Source: Bacillota bacterium (GTDB taxonomy: Bacteria; Bacillota; TC1). Taken from it: 64,000 nt of DNA. The stretch lies in assembly GCA_028683955.1 (NCBI GenBank), contig JAQUGR010000001.1:62001-126000 (forward strand), given 5' to 3'. Below, in pieces: positions 16,038 through 23,946 of this stretch (positions are counted from its first letter, which is position 1; each line of letters starts with the position of its first letter). The translations under genes and the position numbers were made by a program. Under the pieces are notes generated by a model. It was not told where the DNA came from and ran no database searches. It was given only the letters and a program-made list of their open reading frames with translations.

Positions 16038-17392
16038 TATATTCTCCTTTCTTTTTTTGCTAATAAATATAAGGCACCCATCAACACCAATATGATTGGC
16101 ATAGCTATAAAATCATATCTAAAAGCTAATGTGAATGTTATTAATAATATCATTAAGAACAATGCTGATGCTGTTTCGTTTAAATTACCTTTAGACTTTG
16201 GAAACAAAAAACCAGCTATCAAAGAACTAAGATATATTACACCTCCATAAATAAGACCTTGATAATTGCCTTGAGTTACTAAAGCCAACAATATAGAAGG
16301 ACTTAAAATAAAGAATCCCATTAATATTAAAGAAGCGAATTCACGCTCTACACTAATCCTAAGCAGATTAAAAAATGATCTAACTTCAAATGTTGAATCT
16401 GCATAATAAAGTCCTACTATTCCAAATATTGGTAAAAACAAACCCAACACTGATGGTACCTCTTCTAATCCATAATTAAATAATGCAAATACAACTATTA
16501 AGGTTTCAAATCCAGTAATATACCAGAAATTTTTAGTTCTAACCATAGCATTAAAGGTAGTATCTAGATTTAATCTCAAATTAAGTAACTTAAATCCCAT
16601 ATACTTAGTTTGAATATTAACTTTAGATTCAACACCTAAGCAACCATCAATGTATAAAATTAAAGTTAAGATTAGTAATGGAATAAAAGTAGCCATAAGA
16701 AGTAAAACCGTTATGGAAACATCCAATTTACTAATTACTACATCCACTTTGAATCTAAACATCATCATATAACTAATAGCAAATATGATACTAACAAAAT
16801 CAAAAAAAACCATTAACTTATTACTAATCTTTAGTATTCCTTGATATAGCAAATCAATAAGATAAAATGTGACAAAAAATACAGCATGTACACTAACAAT
16901 GAAAAGCAAGACCTGAGGAACTGTTAAGATCATTAATTTAGCAATTGGAATAACAATAATAAATATAATCTCAAATACTGCCAGACCTACTAGTCCTTTA
17001 AATAACTTTTGTGCGAAAATAACTTCTTTTTTCAAAAATGGTATTGTAGTCCCAACAAAAATAGATGCTCTACTATAATTAATGGTTGAACGTATAAAAG
17101 TATATATTATTATTCCAAAGACAATAGACATATTCAAAAAACTACTAATAGTAATTCTTGTTGCAGTTATCATGGAACTCTTACTTGCAACTTCAACACT
17201 ATTCATCATGGTCCCTAATGCAGACATATTTAGTAAGAAATAGGCAATATATGCCATCCCCACAAACATCAAAAAGATAGTTAAGGTAATTCTATTTTTG
17301 AAAAAGGGTTGATCAAACACTCCATGAAGTGAGTCATTCAAAAAAAACTTTAATAAGGTTTTAATATTTGTCAATTTCTTCGATTTTCTCAT
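16034..17392 (-). CDS. ABC exporter permease of the peptide operon
   Basis: A 452-residue protein with around eleven to twelve hydrophobic segments and very few soluble loops. It has no close match to common ABC-2 permeases that I can name. The assignment follows from its place directly after, and overlapping by 32 bases, an ABC ATPase gene, and from its topology. The start ATG 17392 is preceded by AAGGTGG. It should form the membrane part of an exporter or immunity pump for the peptide encoded at the head of the operon. Confidence 0.7.
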   Translation of the reverse strand: MRKSKKLTNIKTLLKFFLNDSLHGVFDQPFFKNRITLTIFLMFVGMAYIAYFLLNMSALGTMMNSVEVASKSSMITATRITISSFLNMSIVFGIIIYTFIRSTINYSRASIFVGTTIPFLKKEVIFAQKLFKGLVGLAVFEIIFIIVIPIAKLMILTVPQVLLFIVSVHAVFFVTFYLIDLLYQGILKISNKLMVFFDFVSIIFAISYMMMFRFKVDVVISKLDVSITVLLLMATFIPLLILTLILYIDGCLGVESKVNIQTKYMGFKLLNLRLNLDTTFNAMVRTKNFWYITGFETLIVVFALFNYGLEEVPSVLGLFLPIFGIVGLYYADSTFEVRSFFNLLRISVEREFASLILMGFFILSPSILLALVTQGNYQGLIYGGVIYLSSLIAGFLFPKSKGNLNETASALFLMILLITFTLAFRYDFIAMPIILVLMGALYLLAKKERRIY

Positions 17393-18065
17393 TTAATCCA
17401 CCTTCATTTTTAACTAGATTTGATAATTCCAGAGGATTTCCAACATATTTTTCTAATCTACCAAAGCGCATAAGCCAAATATCTTTATTAAATTTTAATA
17501 ATGTATTTAAATCATGTGATATAACAACTATTTTTGATATATTCGCAGCTTTAATAAATAATTCTTGTGCCAAAATAACAGTTTCAAAGTCTAGTCCACT
17601 AAATATTTCATCGGCTATTATGGTATTGATGTTCAAGCTAACAGCTATAGCAATTTGGAGCTTTTTCTTCATTCCAAAAGAGTATGTTTCAATTGTTTTA
17701 TTAATATCCAATTTTAAATCAAATAAGCTTACAACTAATTCAAAGTATTCCAAATCAGAAGTATCATATCTGCTAAGAATAAATCTCGCATATTCTTTTC
17801 CAGTCATGTATCCTGGTAAATAAAAGTCAGATGGTAAATAAAATAGTTTCTCCTTATAACCCTCTGTTCCAAATAATGTATTATCAATTGAAATATTTCC
17901 TGAATCAGAACCAAATAGTCCAGAAATTATATTAAATAGTGTGGTTTTTCCTGATCCATTAGTACCAACGATTACTGATATATCTTTAGATAAGAAATCA
18001 ACCGATATGTCATCTAAAACAATGTGTTTTCCAAATCTTTTGCTTACATTTTTTATACTAATCAA
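17361..18065 (-). CDS. ABC transporter ATP-binding protein of the peptide operon
   Basis: A 234-residue ATPase. Walker A is VGTNGSGKTT near residue 34, the Q-loop region reads FYLPSDFYLPGY, and Walker B is NTIIADEIFSGLDF near 150 with H-loop VVISHDLN. The signature is degenerate (TYSFGMKKKL instead of LSGGQ), as in many bacteriocin-immunity and ABC-2 ATPases. The start is TTG 18065, five bases after GGAGAGG. An attenuator-like hairpin separates it from the peptide gene upstream. Confidence 0.9.
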   Translation of the reverse strand: MISIKNVSKRFGKHIVLDDISVDFLSKDISVIVGTNGSGKTTLFNIISGLFGSDSGNISIDNTLFGTEGYKEKLFYLPSDFYLPGYMTGKEYARFILSRYDTSDLEYFELVVSLFDLKLDINKTIETYSFGMKKKLQIAIAVSLNINTIIADEIFSGLDFETVILAQELFIKAANISKIVVISHDLNTLLKFNKDIWLMRFGRLEKYVGNPLELSNLVKNEGGLNEKIEEIDKY

Positions 18066-18080
18066 TGTATCCTCTCCTAA

Positions 18081-18119
18081 AAGAGAACTAGCACGATGTA
18101 AACCATACTAGTTCTTTTA
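18081..18119 (-). terminator. attenuator-type hairpin between the peptide and ABC genes
   Basis: On the minus strand AGAACTAG pairs with CTAGTTCT over a 16-base loop and is followed by CTTTT. The outer AAA/TTT can extend the stem. The T-run is short, so read-through into the ABC genes is expected. Many bacteriocin operons use such a partial terminator to make far more precursor peptide than transporter. Confidence 0.6.
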
Positions 18120-18130
18120 TAAGCAAATTA

Positions 18131-18349
18131 TTAATTTGCTTTACAACCAATACCCATTTGCCATATCTTAGGCCAATTTAACTTAACATTCCCAGAAAAA
18201 GAATAACCTCTGCTTGTGCAATAAAATGCATAAGCAAAAAATCCAACTAGAACAAGTAAAGCAAAAACTAACCAGAACCATTTGTTCCTAACAATATTTG
18301 AATATTTTACAGATAAATACTCTCTATAAATCGGTATAAGTGCATCCAT
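18131..18349 (-). CDS. 72-residue two-cysteine membrane peptide, candidate exported-peptide precursor
   Basis: The start is ATG 18349, because AAAGGGGGG lies nine bases upstream; an earlier ATG precedes that ribosome site and is rejected. Layout: 23 polar residues rich in Tyr and Lys/Arg (MDALIPIYREYLSV), one membrane helix (about W24-Y43), then 29 residues containing Cys44 and Cys69 with glycines, aromatics and the end GIGCKAN. No double-glycine leader is present. It heads an operon encoding an ABC transporter, an M50-like protease and a CxxC thioredoxin. I infer a membrane-held precursor cut by the protease, closed by one disulfide and exported. A small transporter subunit is the main alternative. 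Confidence 0.6.
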   Translation of the reverse strand: MDALIPIYREYLSVKYSNIVRNKWFWLVFALLVLVGFFAYAFYCTSRGYSFSGNVKLNWPKIWQMGIGCKAN

Positions 18350-18374
18350 AATGTATTTCCCCCCTTTCATTTTT

Positions 18375-18437
18375 TTATAACCAACTTCTATCTTTTAAAA
18401 CACCTCCTCCTCTGCTCTTTTCTAGCTGATTTTTCAA
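18375..18437 (-). CDS. possible 20-residue leader ORF before the peptide gene
   Basis: A TTG at 18437 lies five bases after AGGAG and opens 20 codons ending 26 bases before the peptide ATG. The product would be MKNQLEKSRGGGVLKDRSWL. It has no similarity that I recognise. It may be a translated leader, a second small peptide, or chance. Confidence 0.25.
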   Translation of the reverse strand: MKNQLEKSRGGGVLKDRSWL

Positions 18438-18717
18438 TTCTCCTATGAATATGGCAATTTATTCTAACAAAGTATATCAGAGTATATTAAATGTATATGT
18501 TATAAAACATTTCAATTTATTTTTAGTATTATAAATTTAACATATAAGTGCTATAATTACAATGCAAATTTGTATATTCTTTTATACATCCAGTTGAAAA
18601 TACAAAAATTGGATTAATCAAGTTTCACACAATCAATTTTTCATTTAGGTTATATTAAAGGCGTCATATGCGCAAAAAAAGACACCTTCGTAATTAGATG
18701 AATTTATTTATTTCATC

Positions 18718-18757
18718 TGTCTACTTAAGTGGGATTGTATCAATGGGACTGTCTTTT
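18718..18757 (-). mobile_element. IS-end-like sequence, right copy
   Basis: Reading on the minus strand, AAAAGACAGTCC ... AAGTAGACA matches the inverted left copy at 13689-13727. Inward of it, TTACGAAGGTGTC is reminiscent of the leader of IS3-type elements, but no transposase frame follows. The rest of the 18438-18851 gap is AT-rich and holds the promoter region of the peptide operon; I see no gene. Confidence 0.45.
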
Positions 18758-18851
18758 AATTTCTTTTAAAAATTTAATATGATATACTTTTTTTAAATGT
18801 GAGTAATATTTATACATATTCGAATAGTATTAACTGGAGGTAGTAAAAATA

Positions 18852-19733
18852 ATGAAAGGAACTTTAATATATTTTAGTCCTTGTGGTAGCACAAGAAAAG
18901 TAGCGGAATTAATAAAGAGTGAATTTGTAAAATATAATTGGGAAATTCAGATGCTTGATATGACCAAAGATAATGATCTTTTTCCAAATGGAGATATTGA
19001 AAAGTTTATTAATAAAATAGAAGGACATGATTTACTATTAGTAGGTGGACCAATATATATTGATCATCTTCACTATAATGTATTAAAGGTTCTTAAGGCT
19101 TTACAACTAGCTGATGGTGAAAAATATTCTAAAGATGCAGCTGTGTTTACTACCTTTGGTAAGATTACTCCTGGTGTTGGTTCCCTAGAGGCGGCAATAG
19201 AGTTAAAGGCAACTGGTAGAAATACTTGGGCAGCTATTGAAGTTGACAGTGAACATTGTGTGGCCAGAAATATACCTTATCATATTAGTGAAGGTTTACC
19301 AGGAAGAGAAGTGGAAACATTAGTATCTCAGTTAGTGGAATATCTAATTAAGATTGTTGATTTGAAGGATAAACCTTTAAAGGGGATAGCAGAAAAATTA
19401 AAAAGTAGATTTGATGATTTTCCTAAACTTATGGATGAAAGAAAAGTGACAAAATCAAGTTTTCCTAATATTGAATTTAATTATGATTTATGTAAACAGT
19501 GTTTGTTATGTGTAAAAAAATGTCCAGTAAACTATTTAATAGTTAAAGATGGCTATCCCGTCACTTCACTTATTGATAGTTGTGTGCACTGTACAAATTG
19601 TCTTTTCTATTGTCCTACAGGAGCAGTAAAAATGGATTTATTTGATAAAGAACCCTTTTATAGAAAACAATTAAAAGAGCAAAATCTTCAACCTGATGGG
19701 ACCTCAATTAGTAGTCTGATACTAGCTGACTAA
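18852..19733 (+). CDS. EFR1-type flavodoxin-ferredoxin fusion protein
   Basis: A 293-residue cytoplasmic electron carrier. The N-terminal half is a flavodoxin fold (IYFSPCGSTRKVAELI phosphate loop at residues 6-21, LLVGGPIYIDHL near 62). The C-terminal half has two [4Fe-4S] motifs, CKQCLLCVKKCP near 215 and CVHCTNCLFYCP near 246. FMN plus two clusters suits low-potential electron transfer in anaerobes. GGAGGTAG precedes the ATG. It is monocistronic by spacing, and its redox partner is not identifiable here. Confidence 0.9.
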   Translation: MKGTLIYFSPCGSTRKVAELIKSEFVKYNWEIQMLDMTKDNDLFPNGDIEKFINKIEGHDLLLVGGPIYIDHLHYNVLKVLKALQLADGEKYSKDAAVFTTFGKITPGVGSLEAAIELKATGRNTWAAIEVDSEHCVARNIPYHISEGLPGREVETLVSQLVEYLIKIVDLKDKPLKGIAEKLKSRFDDFPKLMDERKVTKSSFPNIEFNYDLCKQCLLCVKKCPVNYLIVKDGYPVTSLIDSCVHCTNCLFYCPTGAVKMDLFDKEPFYRKQLKEQNLQPDGTSISSLILAD

Positions 19734-19822
19734 TTACCTTGAATTAATAAAATTAAGAATAAATTTATTGTATAATTAAAGTATAAGAAGGATTAATTTA
19801 TTCTAATTATGAGGTGATTTCA

Positions 19823-21268
19823 ATGAAAGCATTTTTCATTAAAAATATTAGATGGCTAGTTGGTTTAGTTTCAATTTTTCTTATAAGTTTTTGTATAGGA
19901 TTATTTATTTACTTAACTCCACAAATAGAGTTGGTAGGAAATAGTCAGCTTAATATAGCTGTTGGTAAGGAATATAAGGAACTTGGAGTTAAAGCTAGGT
20001 TTGGACATTTTGATATTTCCGAAAATATTATAATAGAAGGTCTAGTTGATACAAGTCTATTAGGGGAATATACACTTAATTATTCAGTTGAAAATTTTAT
20101 TTTTACAGCCGATGTTAATAGAACGGTAATTGTTGTTGATAATATTAAACCTGAGATTACACTTAAAGGTGGATACATTATAAAGTTATGCCCAAATGAG
20201 AAATTTGTTGAACCAGGTTATTCAGCCAAGGATAACTATGATGGCGATTTAAGTAAAAATATTGTTGTTATATTAAAGGATGATCAAGTTATTTATGAAG
20301 TTAAGGATTCTTCAAATAATTCTACTTCATTAGTAAGAATTTTAGATAGAATTGACAAGGAAAATCCTGTTATAAAACTTAGAGGAAATAAGATTGTATA
20401 TCTTTATAAGGGTGATAAGTATACTGAAAGTGGTTATACTGTAACAGATGGATATGATAAATATATTTCCAAGAAAGTTATTATAAAAGGGACTGTTAAT
20501 ACAAATGTTGCAGGAACTTATAAGTTAGTTTATGAGGCTACAGATTGTAGTGGTAATGTTGGTAAAGTTACAAGAACTATAGTAGTTAAAACCCCGCCTC
20601 CACCAGCACCAATACCAAATGATGGAAATGGAACTAATGTTTCAGGTATTACTATCTATTTGACTTTTGATGATGGTTCTTCTTATTTAACTCCTCAAAT
20701 ACTTGATATTTTAAAATCAGAGGGAGTTAAGGGTACATTTTTTGTTATTGGTACAAGGCGTAATGATGCAGTATGGAATAGGATGGTAAATGAAGGTCAT
20801 ACTATAGCTCTGCATACTGACACTCATATTTATTCACAAGTTTATGCATCAGTTACTGCCTACTATAATGATTTATATGCAGTAAGAGATAAAGTAAAAG
20901 ATTCAACAGGAGTTGATTCTAAAATATTACGTTTTCCAGGTGGGTCATCAAATCTTGTAAGTAAAGAATACTCTTTAGGTATAATGTCATTTCTTGTAAA
21001 AGATGTTCTGGCCAAAGGCTTTCATTATTTTGACTGGAATGTTAGTTCTGGGGATACTGGTAATTTAACTAGTGCACAGATTTATTCAAATGTTATAAAT
21101 AGTTTAGGTAGCAAGTCAACTTATGTTGTATTAATGCATGATTATGGTGGTAATGAAACAACTAGGGATGCTTTAAGAGATATAATAAGGTATGGTAAAA
21201 GTCACGGTTATAAATTTAGCAATATAACAATGAGTACTCCTCAAATACATCATGGAGTGGCTAATTAG
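19823..21268 (+). CDS. membrane-anchored polysaccharide deacetylase with Ig-like repeats
   Basis: A 481-residue extracellular enzyme; ATG 19823 is chosen because the upstream GTG lies inside the ribosome site. Residues 10-30 form a membrane anchor. Three Ig-like/DUF5011-type repeats follow (about 33-100, 105-175, 178-255), each with a KLxGxxxxxxxxGxxYxExGY-type beta pattern, then a PPPPAP linker. The C-terminal 200 residues are a NodB deacetylase: TFDDGS, the metal site HTDTH, RFPGGSSN and VLMHDYGG. It likely removes acetyl groups from peptidoglycan or another cell-surface glycan. Confidence 0.92.
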   Translation: MKAFFIKNIRWLVGLVSIFLISFCIGLFIYLTPQIELVGNSQLNIAVGKEYKELGVKARFGHFDISENIIIEGLVDTSLLGEYTLNYSVENFIFTADVNRTVIVVDNIKPEITLKGGYIIKLCPNEKFVEPGYSAKDNYDGDLSKNIVVILKDDQVIYEVKDSSNNSTSLVRILDRIDKENPVIKLRGNKIVYLYKGDKYTESGYTVTDGYDKYISKKVIIKGTVNTNVAGTYKLVYEATDCSGNVGKVTRTIVVKTPPPPAPIPNDGNGTNVSGITIYLTFDDGSSYLTPQILDILKSEGVKGTFFVIGTRRNDAVWNRMVNEGHTIALHTDTHIYSQVYASVTAYYNDLYAVRDKVKDSTGVDSKILRFPGGSSNLVSKEYSLGIMSFLVKDVLAKGFHYFDWNVSSGDTGNLTSAQIYSNVINSLGSKSTYVVLMHDYGGNETTRDALRDIIRYGKSHGYKFSNITMSTPQIHHGVAN

Positions 21269-21304
21269 ATAAAAATTTTATTAAGATAGATTAGGGGTAA
21301 TTAT

Positions 21305-23218
21305 ATGAGCGCTTTAGACCAAATGTGGGTACTTATTTGTGCACTTTTTGTATTTTTCATGCAGGCTGGTTTTATCTGTTATGAGGTAGGCTTTATTAGG
21401 ACTAAAAATGTTGTGAGTGTTGCAATAGAAAATATAATAACATTTGTCATAGCTACTTTATCATTTTTTGGCGTAGGCTTTGCTATTATGTTTGGTCCTT
21501 CATTTCATGGATTATTTGGTGGTGGTTTGTGGTTTGGCTCACACTTACAAGATCCTTCAAGTTATGTTATTGTATTTTTTGAATTAATGTTTGCTGGTAC
21601 TGCAGTAACAATATTTTCAGGAAGTATGTCAGAACGCACTAAAACTATTGCATTAATAATTAGTGCCATAATAGTTGGTGGATTGATTTATCCTGTTTAT
21701 GGTCATTGGGTATGGGGGAATTTATATATGAATCAAACAGCCTGGTTGCATCAATTAGGTTTTATTGATTTTGCAGGTGCTACAGTTGTTCATGGTACTG
21801 CGGGATGGATAGCATTGGCAGGGATATTAGTAGTGGGACCTAGAAAAGATAGGTGGGATTCTAATGGTAGGATTAGAAACTTAGGAAGGTCAAATATTCC
21901 TTTTGCTGCACTTGGAACATTTATTTTATGGTTTAGTTGGTTTGGTTTTAATGGTGGAAGTTTAATGAGATTTGATGATAAAATCGGACAAATATTAATG
22001 AATACAAATATCTCTGCTTCTGCTGGTGTAATAGGGGCAGTTTTAACTGTGTTTTTTATAATTAAACAAAGAAGTTTTATGGAGGCAATATTTACAGGTG
22101 CTCTTGGTGGATTGGTAGCTATAACTGCCAGTTCAAATATATTAGAACCAATACAAGCATTTTTGGTAGGATTAATAACTGGAGTTATTGTAATATTAGG
22201 TAGTGCTCTATTAGAGAAGTTAAGAATTGATGATGCGGTTGGTGCTGTTTCAATACATGCTTTTGGAAGCGTAGCTGGTATCTTATTATTATCTTTATTT
22301 GCTAATAAAAGTGAATTGGTTTTAGCTAATCGCATGTCTCAGTTTGGGATTCAATTATTTGGTGTTTTCATAAACTTTATCTGGGTATTTACAATTAGTT
22401 ACTTGATGTTCAGGCTGATTGATAAATTTATTGGTTTAAGAGTTACACCAGAAGAAGAAGAGCAGGGATTAAATATTGTTGAATATTCAGATATTTATTC
22501 ATGGCAACAAGCTATTAAAGATAGGACATATACAGAATTAACAGACGAATTATATCAGAAAATTCGCCAACAAAATCAGGAATTGGAGAAAAAATCTCAG
22601 AGACTTATGGCTACTCAAGAGCAGGAAAGAGATAAGATTGCCAGAGATCTTCATGATGGTGTTGGTCAATTATTGGCTGCATCAAAAATTGATTTAGGTC
22701 AATTGAAAAAGAATTTAGAAAATCAAAAGCAACAGGACCAAGCTAGTAGAATTATGAATTTGATTGATAATACTGTTGATGAAATTCGTAATGTTATTTT
22801 TAATTTAAAGCCAGTTAAATTAGAAGAAGAAGGGTTGCTGAAAAGTATTCAGCGACTTACTAATCAAATTGAAAAAATTAGTGATTTAGAATTTATATAC
22901 CTTATTAATAATCCCATTCCAAAATTGGGTGAAGTTGAAATGTTAAATGTTTATAGAATCATTCAAGAAAGTTTAAGTAATATTTTGAAACATGCTAATG
23001 CTAAAATAGTTAATTTAATTTTCTCTGATGAAAAAAATGGAGTCTATAATATTATTATTGAAGATGATGGAATAGGTTTTGATTATAATCATATTTATGA
23101 AGGTTTAGGGATGACTACTATGTTAGAAAGAACAAAATTGCTTGGAGGTAGATTATCTATTGAAGGGAAAACTGATAAGGGAACAAAAATAGTATTGGAG
23201 ATACCATATGAAAACTAA
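21305..23218 (+). CDS. Amt ammonium transporter fused to a NarL-type sensor histidine kinase
   Basis: A 637-residue fusion. Residues 1-400 are a full Amt/Rh domain of about eleven helices. The paired pore histidines are kept (VVHGTAGW near 161 and SIHAFGSVAG near 318), as is the Asp in FIDFAG. A linker follows that keeps the Amt tail-like GLNIVEYSD, then a short coiled coil and a HisKA_3 dimerisation domain with phospho-accepting His450 in RDLHDGVGQ. The HATPase ends the protein (EDDGIGFDY, EGLGMTTMLERTKLLGG). This matches the ammonium sensor-transporter (Ks-Amt5) idea, but with a NarX/LiaS-class kinase. The regulator gene overlaps its end by 11 bases. Confidence 0.93.
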   Translation: MSALDQMWVLICALFVFFMQAGFICYEVGFIRTKNVVSVAIENIITFVIATLSFFGVGFAIMFGPSFHGLFGGGLWFGSHLQDPSSYVIVFFELMFAGTAVTIFSGSMSERTKTIALIISAIIVGGLIYPVYGHWVWGNLYMNQTAWLHQLGFIDFAGATVVHGTAGWIALAGILVVGPRKDRWDSNGRIRNLGRSNIPFAALGTFILWFSWFGFNGGSLMRFDDKIGQILMNTNISASAGVIGAVLTVFFIIKQRSFMEAIFTGALGGLVAITASSNILEPIQAFLVGLITGVIVILGSALLEKLRIDDAVGAVSIHAFGSVAGILLLSLFANKSELVLANRMSQFGIQLFGVFINFIWVFTISYLMFRLIDKFIGLRVTPEEEEQGLNIVEYSDIYSWQQAIKDRTYTELTDELYQKIRQQNQELEKKSQRLMATQEQERDKIARDLHDGVGQLLAASKIDLGQLKKNLENQKQQDQASRIMNLIDNTVDEIRNVIFNLKPVKLEEEGLLKSIQRLTNQIEKISDLEFIYLINNPIPKLGEVEMLNVYRIIQESLSNILKHANAKIVNLIFSDEKNGVYNIIIEDDGIGFDYNHIYEGLGMTTMLERTKLLGGRLSIEGKTDKGTKIVLEIPYEN

Positions 23219-23846
23219 AAAAGTTTTTTTAGCTGATGATCATAAGATTTTAAGAGAGTCCTTAAAACATTATCTTTGTCAAGAATCAATTGTTGATGTT
23301 ATAGGTGAAGCAGATAACGGACTGGATGCATATAATCAGATTATTCACTTAAAACCTGAAATAGCGATTATGGATATAACTATGCCTCAGTTAAATGGTT
23401 TGGATTTATGTGAAAAATTAAAAGCAGAAATGCCTGATTTGAAAGTTATTATATTAACTATGCATAAATCTGAAGAGATGCTTTATAAGGCTTTGAGTGC
23501 TGGAGTTAATGGGTATGTTCTTAAAGATAATGCTTTAGAAGATTTGGTAGAGGCAATAAAGACAGTAGATGACGGGAAAATATTTATATCTGCGGATTTA
23601 TTGCAGTCTGTTGTTGGTGTTTATGTTAATCATAAACGAGAGAATACAGACATTATTTCACTTAGAGAACGTGAGATCCTCCAGATGCTCGCTGAGGGCA
23701 GAAGTAACAAGGAAATAGCTGAATCATTGCATTTAAGTATTAAGACTGTTGAAACTCACAGGGCAAATATTATGAAAAAACTTGGCCTTAAAAGTATAGC
23801 TGATTTAGTTATGTATGCAGTTAGAAACCATTTGATTGAAATTTAG
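23208..23846 (+). CDS. NarL/FixJ family response regulator, partner of the Amt-kinase
   Basis: A 212-residue regulator with a receiver domain at residues 1-120 (acidic pair D10/D11, phospho-acceptor Asp56 in IAIMDITMP, Lys in VLKDN) and a LuxR-type HTH at 148-205 (LSIKTVETHRANIMKKLGLKS). The overlap with the kinase gene makes them a cognate pair. The next gene is another amt, 100 bases on, which is the obvious transcriptional target; this is inference from position. Confidence 0.93.
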   Translation: MKTKKVFLADDHKILRESLKHYLCQESIVDVIGEADNGLDAYNQIIHLKPEIAIMDITMPQLNGLDLCEKLKAEMPDLKVIILTMHKSEEMLYKALSAGVNGYVLKDNALEDLVEAIKTVDDGKIFISADLLQSVVGVYVNHKRENTDIISLREREILQMLAEGRSNKEIAESLHLSIKTVETHRANIMKKLGLKSIADLVMYAVRNHLIEI

Positions 23847-23946
23847 TACAGTAAATATCAAGAAATAATACAGTAAAACCCCGATTGTTTATAAATTTCT
23901 ACAGAATTATAATTTAAGTAGTCTTTATAAAGAACGGAGGAGTTTT

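Noticed and set aside
18131-18370. Start of the two-Cys peptide at the upstream ATG (79 residues).
   Set aside because: That ATG lies before the strong AAAGGGGGG ribosome site, which is correctly spaced for the later ATG at 18349.
21790-22335. A long antisense open frame inside the Amt-kinase gene.
   Set aside because: It is the complement of a conserved membrane domain, has low-complexity hydrophobic content and no ribosome site.
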